Assembly (NCBI GenBank): GCA_944989445.1
Contig: CALYLW010000055.1
Span: forward strand, 1,803,001 to 1,867,000
DNA: 64,000 nucleotides
Reading direction: 5' to 3'
Origin: Ampullaceana balthica
Taxonomy: Eukaryota > Mollusca > Gastropoda > Lymnaeidae
Below the pieces are notes generated by a model. That model made no database searches, was not told where the DNA came from, and saw only the letters and a list, made by a program, of their open reading frames with translations. The position numbers and the translations under genes were made by a program. Shown piece by piece: positions 11,901 to 23,385 of the stretch (position 1 is the first letter of the stretch; every line of letters begins with the position of its first letter).

Positions 11901-14900
11901 TTGGTTTCTTTAAATTTATTCATTTTTACTGAGATCGTTGCAACGCATGACAGGTCTGCTAGTATATATATATAAAGGTTATAAATAATAAAGGAAAGTT
12001 TTAACTTTATAAAAACAAATGACAAATCAGAAACAAAGTCTTTCTTTTCAATAAGTTAAGATTGCAAGGAACCAACATTTATATCACATACCAACCAAAT
12101 TTATGATGATGATGATGGCTTTATTCTGTAGCCCTAACACTATCCATGCTGACTTATCATGCTGATGTTCAAAAACTCTCTAAAAAAACGTTTTAAAATT
12201 TTAAAAAAACATTTACTCACCTATATCATAATAGGCTGCAGCTGAATTTCTTTTACATTTTTCACCACTCTCATTCACTTGTCCGAACACAAGACCAGGC
12301 CAAAGTTTAAACGAAAGGCACACCATCTCTTTATTTGGAGACACATTTCTGACAATTCTGATGGAATAGTCTTTGGGCAAGCTTTGTCCCAAGGCCATTT
12401 CAGCTCTTGACTTGAGCACAGTTTCAAAGTCAGTTTTGGGAGAAAACGCATAACAATAGATCACAGGCAAAACAGTCTCAAGCATTTCAGGTTTTCTTAA
12501 ATCCTGGGGAAAATCTTCAAGAATGTTATTGAATTCACTTAGAAATTCAATTGCTATTGCTGGAAGATTCATGATTGCAAATGAAGGATTGTGACATTCT
12601 TTAATGTCTTGTTGGATATTTTTATCAGAGTCTGCTTCGGCTGTTTCAGGAACATTTTTTTCACCTAACTTTTCATGGGCTTTTTTCAGTCTGTCCAGAA
12701 TATCTTGCTTCACAACTTTTCTAATAAATTCTCTACCATCTAGATTAAAGGCTTTAACACAATCAACATCTATCTTATTTAAATGAATGTTCCTCTTTAA
12801 ATATTCAAATGAATGTGGATTTAAATCATTAGCGAAAACCTTGCAATTTTTTCTCTTGCCTAGGGGTACTGCAAATGGTCCTATGCCAGCAAATACATCA
12901 TAAACTATGGATTTTTGCGGTATAATTTCCACTAGTCTTTGATGTTCTGTGGCTGCAGGGAGAAGGAAGTGAGAGAAAGTTTACAAGCCAACTTTTTAAA
13001 AATAGGTAATAATTAAAAACTTATATGCCTAATGTTGCATATAGCCCAAATTATACTTTCATAATTTGTAAAGTACAATTTATTGTGTTATAAAAATAAA
13101 TTTAATAATAATAAATTGATAATTTATATAGCGCTGTATCCCAGTAAGGAACTGGGCTCACACTGCTTTACATGAAGATAATAACATACATATAAGTATT
13201 AAATAAACATTCATATCATAACAACCACATAAATGTCAGTACATCACACATAAGCTACGTTAATCATTAAAAGAAATTTTGTTTTATTAATTTTGAAAAT
13301 AAATTTTGAAAAGATGTGTCTTAAGTGCAGTCTTGAAGGACCTGGTTGTTTGATTACTACGGATGTGTAATGGTAGAGAATTCCATTAATTAAGGACCAA
13401 CATAATTAATTATTATATATGGTACACATAACCCACAATCTGATTTGTACACTGTAAATTTTACAAACAATTGATTCATTTAACAAATTCATTAACATAA
13501 AACTTTTTAAATTAAAAAAGTGTGTGTGTGGCGCGGGGGCAGAATGATGAATAAGTGGGAGTCGAAATAGTTGCAGTTTAGTAATTATGCATTGATAGTT
13601 CAAGTCAAATTATAATTTTAAAAATCTTTACCAAGTCTGGAATTCCAATAAACTTTTGAAAAATCCAATTCAAATGTGCAACTGTGTTCCTTGGTTTGAG
13701 TCACATAGTTTTCAACTCCTGCTAAAAGCTCCATCTGAAAATTTCTGAATGTGTTGTCTATGGTTCCCATCTTGTTGACTACAGTTTTTACAGATGATAC
13801 TTTGTCAAGTAAAACTTCACCTATAGTAAACATGCAAGATTTAAATTTTAAAAAAGCCTAATTAAACTTTACAGGAGAAACAATTTTCTAATGGCCATCA
13901 CAAATATCACATTAAACAATAGTCTATGGCCAGAGCCGTATTTACACCATTCTGGACCCCCGGGCAAAGAAATAGTGTTGGGCCTCTGGGCTAAGAAAGA
14001 GTGCGCAGGAATAAAAAATAAATATACATCATATATATAAAGAAACAATATCCCGTGGGGCCCCTATGCTCGTGGGCCCCCCGGGCAAATCCCCAAAGGG
14101 TCTATGCGCTAAGACGGCCCTGACTATGGCTATAACACAAGTCACTACTTGGTAGTTTTCTTAAGCTCCAATCAGCACACAAAGACCCAATGAAAGATTA
14201 ACATTATACAAAAATATTTTCATGTATGTGAAACAAAATAGATTGGAAAAGTTTTAGAACAAAAATATTTTTAAGGAAAAATAAATTTATTACAGAGAGT
14301 CTGGTATTGCAGATATTCCTTGATTTTAAAAAATGTCATAAATATTAAATAATATTATGATTTAGACATTTCATTAAAAAATTGGGACAAACTTAACAAC
14401 AATAGGTAATGCATTCTAACTTTCAATGCAACCAGATCAATTAATTATTTTCTTTAAACATTTAAAATTTTTAATTACTTGTATAAACTATTTTCTAAAT
14501 TAGTAGACCGGTACACACTAACTTTCACTAACCAATTAAATATTTATAAGGAAGACTTTCTGGTTTTAAATTCAGATGTGCAATGTGACCAATCTGGGTA
14601 AATGATGTCACATTGTCAAAGTCACTAGGGAGAACTGCTCTCAGTATGTCTGATGTTGACCAGTTTTCATACTTAAGTTCAACCTGCAAGAGAAGCAGCT
14701 GTATAGTTTTTTCAGTTGTCTTATGGACTCAGGCTCAAACACATCTAACACGTGATGGCAGGTAGTCAAAGAGTTTGAATCCCTCAAACAACAGTCACAG
14801 AAATATAAAAAAAGCCTCTGTAAGAATGACTTTTCATTAATAATAAATCAATATTTGATAATTAAGTACAGTCGAAACCGGTTAAGTCGACTGCGTTGGG

Positions 14901-17900
14901 GTATGAAAAATGGCATCGAGATAAACCGATGATCGAGTAAAAACGAAAACCAATATGGCGGCAAAATATTAACATGCGCTTGAAATTTCTTTATATACAT
15001 GTTGTGCGATAATTAGTGATGGGACGATTAATCAGAATCGCATCGGAATATACGAAATATCAATATAATGTTAAATTATGTGATATATTATATTATGCGA
15101 AATGGAACGTCCTTGCGAGTATGATTTATGAATTAGTGACTCGGCTCTGACTGAGGCTCTAGTGCGTTCATTTGCTCGTTCGTCCTTGAACTTTATTATT
15201 TTATGCTATTTACTATCTTATCTTATCTATACAGACGCTCCTTCTACTAATACTAATGATGTAATTATAGTTAAAGTCATAATCTTATTGTAAGTTTATC
15301 TATACTAATAAAAGGCAAAGCCCTCACTGACTGACTGACTGACTGATTCATCACTAATTCTCCAACTTCCCGTGTAGGTAGAAGATTGAAACTTTGGGAA
15401 GTTGTCGAGTAGCCTCTCGCGACGAAAATTGGAGTAAAAGAATTTTAAAAATAACACTCATGGGGGCCGGGGGCCCAAAAACGTTTTTTTTCCTAATATG
15501 GCCTATATAACATTTGAAAATCACTAATTCTCCTATTTCCCGAGTAGGCAGAAGCATGAAACTTTGGGAACTTGCTGAGTACACTCTCTCAACGATAATT
15601 GACGAATAGGAATTTAAAAATTCACACTTTTGGGGGCCCGGGGCCCAAAAACGTTTTTTTTTCCTTATATGGCCTATATAAAATATGAAACTCACTAATT
15701 CTCTTATTTCCCGAGTAGGCAGAAGCATGAAACTTTGGGAAGTTGTTGAGTACAAACCCGCAATGGTAACAGGCGAAAAAATAAATAAATTATCACTTCC
15801 TAGGGACCGGGGGCGCAAATGAAGTTTTTTCATTATATGAGCTATATAAAAACTGAAAATCACAAGTTCTCATATTTCCCATGTAGGTAGAACCATGAAA
15901 CACTGGGGGGTTGATAAGTACACTTCCGCGATATTAAAAAGCGAAAAACATATTTAAATTATCAGTTAATGGGGGCCGGGGGCCCAAAATGTAGTTTTTT
16001 TAATATTAAAAACTGACTCATCACTAATTCTCCAACTTTCCGTGTAGGTAGAAGAACCATGAAACCTTTGGGAATTTAAGTAGCTTCTCGCGACGAAAAT
16101 TGGCATAAAATAGTTTTTAAATTCACACTCATTGGGGCCGGGGGCCCAAAACCATTGTTTTCCTTATATGGGCAATATTAAAAGTAAAATCACTAATTCT
16201 CCTATTTTGCGAGTAGATAGAAGAATGAAACTTTGGGAAGATGTTGAGTACACTTCGGTGATATCAACAGGCAAAAAAATATTTAAATTTTCAAATACTG
16301 GGGTCCGGGGGCCCAAATAAAGTTTTTTTTCTTTATGGGAGCTATATAAAAACTGAAAATCACAAATTCTTATGTTTCCCGTGTAGGTAGAAGCAAGAAA
16401 CTCTGAGTAGTGGTAACAAACTAAAACAATATTTAAATTATTACATAGTGGGGGCCGGGGGCCTAAATGTAGTTTTTTCCTCATATGAGCTATATAAAAA
16501 CTAAAAATCACTAATTCTTCTATTTCCCGTAAAGGTGGAAGCATGAAACTTTGGGCAGTTGTTAAGTAACATTCCGCAATGGTAACAAATAAAAAAGTAT
16601 ATAAATTATCACTTACTACCGGGGGCCCAAATTTAGTTTTTTCTAATATTAAAATCTGACTCAACACTAATTCTACAACTTGCCGTGAATGTAGAAGCTA
16701 AAACTTTGGGAACTTGATTAGTACACTCTTATGACGATAAATGACGAAAAGAACATTTTAAAATTTCACTCATGGGTGGCCGGGGCCCCAAAACCGTTTT
16801 TTTTTCGTATATGGGCTATATAAAACTGAATGAACACTAATTCCTCATCTTCCCGTGTAGGTAGAAGCATGAAACTTTGGAAAGTTGTTGAGTACCCTCC
16901 CGCGATGATAACAATCACAACCAAATATAAAATTATTATTCACTAGGGGGCCGGGGGCCCAAATGTAGTTTTTTTCTTATATGAGCTACATATAACAGAC
17001 TCATCTTTAAATATCTAACTTCCCGTGTAGTTAGGAGCACGAAACTTTGGGAAATTGTTGAGTACCCTCCCGCAATGGTAGCAGACGAAAAATAAATTAA
17101 ATTATCAGCTCGATAGGATCACGGGAAGTGTGTCATTTTTTACTTTTCGTTTTTGTTTTTCTGCGGGACTACGACAGACAGACAGACAAGACGGTTAAGT
17201 TAATATATGTATTATATTCATCATGATCCAGATTGAAATCAATTGGTGTTTTGAATTTGTGTTACGCGGTTTCTCAACGGTAACTGAAATCCTATTTTCC
17301 GCAGCGTAGCGAGGGTATTTTGCTAGTTACTAATAAATAACAAGGCATTTATTTGTATAAGGACCAAGGAAAACAATAAATATTCAAATAAATATATTTG
17401 TTAATAATTGACTATTATTACGCTATGACTAGTGTTTACCGTAGTTACGACTATCGAACGGAACGACCGCTTTAAAAATGTTTAGGCTTATTTATTTAAG
17501 TTTTAAGTCTTCAGAGTTTAAATAATTTATTCAGCTGCAACTTCAATAAGCCCGTATTAGCTTTTTATACCGGAGTTCGTTTTTGTTGTGTTGAGCGACG
17601 GTGACTTCAAATCGCTTTCTCCCTATTCCAGTATCTAAATAATATACACGTCATCACTATTAGTCTACTTCGCCTACGGCTAAGGAATGCTTTTTAAAAA
17701 AATAATTTTAATTTGCTTAGTTGTCGAGGCACTGTACGAGAGCTTGATGTCAACCACGGTCAAAGGTCACGGCTATTATACGTTGGACCGCTCTAAGTGA
17801 ACCCAAAGGGAGGGGGGGGGGCAAGTTACGGAGTTTTCTAGTTAGGGATAATGAGGGTGGTGGGGGGGGGGAGGCTAGAAGGCTTGAAAGTTCTTTTATG

Positions 17901-20900
17901 TTTATATAAAAGGAAGCCTCTTGCTTTGACATACCAATACAAGACCGCGAGAAGAGACACCTTCCCTCCCCTCCCCCACTGTTATACATCTACAGTGGGT
18001 TGGGGGAAGGAACATTTTTCTTTTTAAATTGAGTCAGAGCAAGCCTTGGTAAATGGCCAGTGTAGCTCAACCCCACCTAAACCCCTCCCTATTCGGTGAT
18101 CGTCGTGTGCGCTGCGAAATTCAATAATTCTGGCAAGTTGACGAGTGAAACATAATATTGTATTTAAATAAATTCCATCTTATTATGACTGTCTACTCCA
18201 TTTTATCAGGACTTAGTCGGTATATTAGCTTATTACCCGGAGTTAATTTTTTGTTGTGTTACGGCAGAATACCAGAGCCAACACGCGCGCGAACGTGACA
18301 TCAAAATCAAAGCGCTTTCTTAATAATAATAATATTCTGGTCTATAAATATAAAAATACACGTCATCACTGTTTGTGGAGTTCGCTAGTGACCGATTTAA
18401 AAATAAAAAATTTATTCGCTTAGTTACCGAAGCATAGTACCAGAAGTAACAGCGCTGAGCAAGCGGGCTGTACGTCACCAGCAGACCCCGGTGAGGCAGA
18501 AAATTGGTCCCTTCCCTTGGTTATAAAAAAATCATAGCTAACATTTTCAAAAGCTGGCGATTGGTCATGGGGATCGAGATAACCAACTTTAAGTTGCAAA
18601 TTTGACCCTTTTTTGTGCTCGTGTTATGAGGTTTCGGCGACTTAGAAAAATCGAATTAAACGACGAGAAAATGCTAAGACAAAGAGAGAATTTGGCGGTT
18701 CCAATGAAAAACGTCGACATAATGGGGTGGGCGAGTTAACAGAGCTCGAGTTAAGTGGGTTCGACTGTATTTTAATTTTACAATTTCCTTAATAATCACT
18801 AACTTTCACACATTCTTCTTCATATATGAAAACTCAATATTATCCCCTAACAAGGCAGTTTCAGTTAGAAAAAATGACTTGTTTGTCAATTGGGTCTCTG
18901 TCTAACTCCAGCACACTGATGTTGTCACATTAAATTAATGTGTCAAATAAGTTGCACAAAACTAATAATAAGAAAAGCGTGCAATTATGATAGAAAATTC
19001 ATAACATAAAAATTATATATATAAAAAAAAATTATGTTTTTCTCAATTTCAAAAAAGGTTTATGTTTTTCTTAATGTTTAAATGTCTCTTAAATCATACT
19101 ATGAAATTCTGATTGAATAGGACACAAAATTTAATAAGAAATGAAAGAAAGTAGCAATTACTTATTCGCTATTGGTTTTCATTTACTAAAATAAATAAAA
19201 AGTAGCTTATACATTACATTGCATGTATACCTCATAAAGTATCGGGTTGTTGACATCCAAACCAAACTGTTTTAAAGTTTCCAGCTGTTCTGGGGATAAC
19301 AAGTCCAGTTTAGTTTTATCAGGATCCAAGAGGATCAAGCTATGAGTTTTATTGTCAGGGTCTTTGTCACCCAATTCACAAACTGGTTTCAAACCTCGCA
19401 TTTTGAATAAAAGTGACTTCCAAACTTTCTGAGATTTCCCAATATTTTGCTTTGGGACTTTAATACCAGGTATCTTAACAACATTTGAAAATGCCTCTTT
19501 GTTTAGGACAGTCATTCCTAGATAAAAGAAACAAAACCTGTAAGCGTATTTTCAAACAAAAAATAGTTTAGACATTTTTAATTATTATCAAGGAAATCTT
19601 GTTAAAAGTGTAAAAATTAAAATCACATTATAAAAAAAAACATCTATTCAAAAGGCTGCTAAGCAGAAGTGATGGAACTTGAAGACAATCAGTTTTTAAT
19701 AAAACAGCCCTGACTAAATGGTAAAGAAAACTTCATTTACTTCTTACAATGTTAAAGATTATCATCAGACATTACATTTTTAAAATCTATTTTCATTTCA
19801 GTATCATTGATTTTTAGATCAACATTCCACATGTATACCTATTAAAATATAAAGAATCCAAAAAATAAATTGTACTTTTGCACGCCACACAAGAGAGATA
19901 AACACGATATCACCAAAGGTCAACAGAAGCGAGAATGGCACTAATTTTCTTACTTTATCTTATGGGTTTTAAGGCCTAAGGATAAATACCATGCTGCTGC
20001 TAATGGACGGTTCATGAGTCTTTTCATTTTTCAAAGGTTATCAAGTCATTTAAAAACAAACTTAAAACTTTAAAAAAAAACAAAAAAACTTCAATTGAAA
20101 TTGAAATATAATCCCGGCAAGTGATGATCAAGAAATATTATGCCATTTAAACATGTATTTAAAAAAACAAAATCCAATTATCATCAATTTGTCATTTTTT
20201 ACTCCTTTGTTTGGCTCAAGATTTTTATTGTTTTTTCTCAGAACTTAAGAAAAATACCTTGCTACTGCTAATGCACTATTAAATCAGTCTTTTTAAGAAA
20301 AATTAACCAGTTCTCTAACAACCTTGTTACTAACCCTTAACATCCAGAGGTGGAACAACACTGGTATTCAACTCCATTGGTTTAAAAATACTCTCCATCA
20401 TGTATCTATAAAAATTTAAAAAAGATAACTATAAAATTATTTAGAATTCAACATTTCAAAGAAGAAGATAGATATTGAAAGTTAAAAGTAAGAAATCCTA
20501 AAATATCTTCAAAATAATACATAATAATAAGTAATTTTCAAAGGTCCTCAAAAATTACTTCTAAACCTCAATTAATTTTATATTTGAATTTGCTGCTATG
20601 GAGCACTATTTAATGATGTAAATAATTTCAATGAATTTGAACAATGATCAGTGATAAGACACTTAATTTTAATTTTAAAACAAATTTGAATATTAAAAAA
20701 AACAGATATCAGATAATTGACTTTTTATCATTTTTGGTTAAACAATTCATTAAATTTCAATTTGCATTAATAATTACTAGTCTTAGAAATCCATAGTTTA
20801 GTTTAAATTAGAAAGCAAAAGTACAAGCCATACCTTAGTCTTGGAATCAGATGATCATTAACTTTTAAGTTTTTACTAATGCTATCACTCTTTATCAGAT

Positions 20901-20955
20901 ATTGTGCACTCCTTTTCCACAGAAGAGCAACAGATTTAGCAAATTGAAATTGCAT
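8969..20955 (-). CDS. TRMT5: tRNA (guanine(37)-N1)-methyltransferase, 7 coding exons
   Basis: Exons in coding order are 20834-20955, 20335-20405, 19231-19517, 14533-14683, 13632-13820, 12221-12952 and 8969-9027. Every junction is GT/AG and all phases match, giving 536 aa (human about 509). The enzyme uses AdoMet to methylate N1 of G37 beside the anticodon, which prevents frameshifting, in nucleus/cytosol and mitochondria. The N-terminus MQFQFAKSVALLWKRSAQYL looks like a mitochondrial presequence. The Trm5 D1/D2 region includes RAVLPSDFDNVTSFTQIGHI and NTFRNFQMELLAGVENYVTQ, then FDFSKVYWNSRL. The Rossmann fold has DVFAGIGPFAVP (about 291-302), the acidic FANDLNP motif and catalytic-pocket MNLPA (about 400). 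The last exon adds a basic tail (TEQKIKKVKYD). Introns hold a Helitron-bearing DNA transposon and two MITEs. Identity is secure; the first ATG is chosen because an in-frame stop lies upstream. Confidence 0.95.
10055..10435. mobile_element. hAT-like MITE in the last TRMT5 intron
   Basis: Starts CATGGGCGTCACTAGG and ends ..CCTAAACCCATG. It is flanked by an exact 8-bp duplication CATACAAC (10047-10054 and 10436-10443). G-rich and C-rich runs lie near the right end. No coding capacity. Confidence 0.75.
10560..11962 (+). mobile_element. Decayed Helitron related to the copy at 15299
   Basis: The 3' end 'gatcgttgcaacgcatgaca' then 'ggtctgctag' has a CGTTGCAACG palindrome followed by CTAG and T, as in Helitrons. 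The interior contains degenerate forms of the units seen at 15352-17110 ('acactttgggaagttgttga', 'gggggcccaaaatg', 'atgagctatata'). The 5' TC end could not be fixed, so the start is approximate. Confidence 0.6.
13112..13395 (-). mobile_element. 3' end of an L2/CR1-like LINE (family B)
   Basis: The reverse complement ends in 'cccagttccttactgggata' then 'cagcgctatataaat' and an (ATT)n tail. This is the tail of the plus-strand copy at 33253-33816, and it keeps a piece of the ORF end. It lies in a TRMT5 intron. Confidence 0.8.
13931..14122. mobile_element. hAT-like MITE in a TRMT5 intron
   Basis: Ends CAGAGCCGT and (reverse complement) CAGGGCCGTC. The flanks TCTATGGC and ACTATGGC are an 8-bp duplication with one change. 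Interior 'gggcccccc' runs; no coding capacity. Confidence 0.7.
15299..17326 (+). mobile_element. Non-autonomous Helitron with internal tandem array
   Basis: Begins TCTATACTAATAAAAGGCAA immediately after an A and ends ..GTATTTTGCTAG immediately before a T, as expected for Helitron insertion between A and T with no target duplication. A short CGCAGCGTAGCG hairpin-like stretch precedes the CTAG end. A (CTGA)n run follows the 5' end, then about eleven tandem units. A 'cacgggaagtgtgtcatttt' block and a (CAGA)n run lie before the 3' end. No Rep/helicase gene. Confidence 0.8.
15352..17110. repeat. Tandem array of about eleven ~165-bp units
   Basis: Units start near 15352, 15524, 15689, 15858, 16020, 16190, 16361, 16510, 16664, 16832 and 17000. 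Each carries 'tcactaattctcc', 'cccgtgtaggtagaagcatg', 'aaactttgggaagttg', a G/C-rich 'gggggccgggggcccaaa' and 'atgggctatataa'. On the minus strand the units tend to stay open, giving frames of 169 and 167 codons with a repeated peptide (SQSFMLLPTREIGELV). Confidence 0.85.
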
Positions 20956-21092
20956 CTGTTGAAGCTTCCAGTAATGATTTCAATCAATGAATTGTTGTCT
21001 GTTACTGTTAGTACGTCTATAAATTGTAAATAATTCCACCCGTGACACAATATTAAAATTTGTGAGTTAGTATAGTATTAGTATAATGAATA

Positions 21093-21178
21093 AGAATTGG
21101 AATAAAAGTACAATTATCATTTATGGTCATATTATAATTATGACCAGAATTGTACTTTTACTTTTTACTCCAATTTTC
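21093..21178. repeat. Inverted repeat (hairpin) upstream of TRMT5
   Basis: Arms 'aattggaataaaagtacaat' and 'attgtacttttactttttac' plus 'tccaatt' fold back around an AT-rich centre that itself contains 'tggtcat...atgacca'. It lies about 140-220 bp upstream of the TRMT5 start, so it could be in the promoter or a small MITE. Confidence 0.6.
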
Positions 21179-21204
21179 AATGACATGACATCAGAATCAC
21201 TTAT

Positions 21205-21491
21205 CTTATCTTCTTCTTATCTTATCTATACAGACGCTCCTTCTATGCAGAAGATAATTGCATCCACAGACCATGACAGATGATCTGTTGGCAAGTGATG
21301 CAGCGGTCACAGGACACGGCTTTGTGGGTTCCACGCATTACCCAACCGCCTAACTAGTGTTAGGTACCCATTGAGAGCTGGGTGACTCAGGGACGCCCTA
21401 GGCCCGGGGAACAAATCCTTGCCTTCACAGGGATTCGAACCCGTGACCATCTGTACGCCAATCGAGCGCGCTGCCACTCGACCACCGCGGT
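21205..21491 (-). mobile_element. Full-length tRNA-derived SINE
   Basis: Read on the minus strand it starts with a tRNA-like head: 'ggtggtcgagtggcagcgcg' resembles an A box and GGTTCGAATCC (21431-21441) is a perfect B box. The body has 'gggcgtccctgagtcaccca', and the 3' tail 'agaaggagcgtctgtataga' plus GATAA repeats equals the family A LINE tail. Transcription by RNA polymerase III and LINE-dependent copying are inferred. Confidence 0.9.
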
Positions 21492-22872
21492 TTAAAATTT
21501 AAGTTTAGTAAACTAAGCAGTTAAGTCTTACTCCTACAGTGTAGCCTACAGACTACACCTACATTAAATTACATACGACATACACTTTATTTGTTCTATG
21601 ATATATAATATATATTATTATATATAGTATAGTAAAGTAGTATAGTTTGAAACTGTTTAGTGTTTACTGTTTAAAGTAAAGTGTTTAGTTTAGCCAAGTT
21701 TAGCCTGTTTTATCTATTATTTAATAATTTAATTTAGGCTTTGATTGGGTTACGGCTAACACCAGTCTTTCTTTACTATGAAATGTCATAGGATAGTTTT
21801 ATAATTACTTATTAATTACAAGTTATTATTTGTTTAATATTAGTAGCCTATTTAAGCCTATTCATTATTTTCCACTAAGAGTCGCATGTCATTTTCTGAC
21901 TTTTGAGGGTTAGGCTACACCGTAGCAGTATAAAAATAATATCACTTTTATGGTCCTCTAGGTAAGTCTAGTTAACTAATTGCCAATTATATTTTATCCT
22001 GCTATAATTATCGAAATTAGCTGAGAATTTATAGGCCTAATTTGGAAAATCAAGCAATACCCATAATGATAATTTTTGAATATATGAAATAAATTTGTAA
22101 TTAAATCATTATGGTTTTCAACAGCTAAGGCTATCTTCTTTATAAAAATTATAATAAACCTGACTTCCCAACAAAGGAAGTAGACTAAGCCAATATGAAG
22201 GTCATCCCATGTTACACCCAATTTTCCTAGCTCAACCATTTCACAAATCCACCCACTTATATCTCATCTGAATGACCTTATAATTCCTCTTAATTTTATT
22301 ACATTCCACCCTCAAGTATTTCTCCCCCCCCCCAAACACATCTCCAAATAATACCAGTTTATTTAACTTAAACAATGGAACAAAGAAATAATCGTCCTCT
22401 CCCACTTATTCTGTACCCTCCCAACATAATCTCTTGAAACCATTATTTGTTCTTGTCATATTCCCATTTATATTGCTCTTTCAAATATTTTTATTTCTAT
22501 ATACAAATAGGTATTTTATCCTTTGTAATTTTGTAATTCGAAATGTGCACTCACATATTACAGATGAACAGTGTCTTCAATTTTACCACTTATGTTTAGT
22601 TGTCTTAGAGTTTAAAAAAAAATTAAATAGAGCACCAAAGAGGAAGGATGGGCGCTAATGAAGTTAATGCTAGTATTAAGAAATTTTGCATTGTGGTGGA
22701 TATGGGGGTTGAGGAATATGAATGAAATAACTAAAATATTTTTTGGGTCGGGGAGATAGGTCAATGTTCCCTTTAAGCTGCTACGCAACAGTTTAGTATT
22801 ACCGCGCAGCAAATTTGGTACATTATTGCAACAACAAAAAAAATGCATGATGTGCAGTTTTTGCACACGAGT
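21492..22872. other. Unassigned intergenic sequence
   Basis: AT-rich with a TA-rich stretch near 21605-21635 and a C-run near 22325. No supported gene; open frames here are short and lack family features. Confidence 0.4.
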
Positions 22873-23137
22873 ATGGGACAGTCCATAAATGACGTCACAC
22901 GCGCCTAGGGAGGAGGGTGTCACGCATTTGTGACGAGGGGGATGGGGTGTTTAAGAAATGTGACGTCCCATCAAAACACGCACTTTAAATAAAAGTTCCT
23001 CTTAAATATTTGATAGCTTTCAATTTATTTAATGACGTTTTCAATAGCTTCACACGTGTTACGGTATTAGAGTGCAGCCTTACACTAAATACATACTTAA
23101 ATGTAAAAAAGTAATTTTAAACGGTTCCCTGACAAAC

Positions 23138-23314
23138 GCGCACAAGACAATCGCGCACAGAACAAACGCACACAGATAATTCCGCAATGACACAAACGCG
23201 CACAGAACAAACGCAAACACCGATAGTTGTGCACACGGACAATGGCGCACACTGACAAACCTAACCCTAACCCTAACCCTAATCCTAACCAGTGTGCGCG
23301 ATTGTCTTGTGCGC
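23138..23314. repeat. Telomere-like repeat between 22-bp inverted arms
   Basis: Perfect arms GCGCACAAGACAATCGCGCA(CA) at 23138-23159 and 23293-23314. Between them are irregular 'acaaacgcgcacag' motifs and, at 23260-23290, a run of CCTAAC/CCCTAA units (one AATCCT variant), the complement of TTAGGG. Confidence 0.85.
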
Positions 23315-23385
23315 ATATGTCTGGTCACCATATTAAACATGCTAATTTTCAATTAGAAATAAAACAAACCCGTAAAAACAAAGTT

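Larger units (their letters stand above)
14869..18767. mobile_element. TA-flanked DNA transposon (mariner/pogo-like ends) carrying a Helitron
   Basis: Ends CAGTCGAAACCGGTTAAGTCG (left) and CAGTCGAACCCACTTAACTCG-like (right, reverse-complemented), each bordered by TA. The pattern matches pogo/Tigger or mariner-type insertion. No transposase frame was found. Two diverged related blocks lie inside (about 17540-17690 and 18220-18400, sharing 'acacgtcatcact' and 'tttttgttgtgtt'), suggesting an internal duplication. A Helitron at 15299-17326 was inserted later. Confidence 0.65.

Noticed and set aside
15354..15863. 169-codon minus-strand ORF in the Helitron array, and its 167-codon partner at 16164-16667
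   Set aside because: Built entirely of tandem DNA units with no start context or domain. Kept as a finding, not annotated as a gene.
15352..17110. CRISPR-like array
   Set aside because: Units are long, diverge along their whole length and have no constant repeat with variable spacers; the flanks are Helitron ends in a eukaryotic intron.
23080..23352. 90-codon minus-strand ORF rich in RVRVRV and CAFV repeats
   Set aside because: It is the translation of the telomere-like run and GCGCACA motifs, a simple-sequence artefact.
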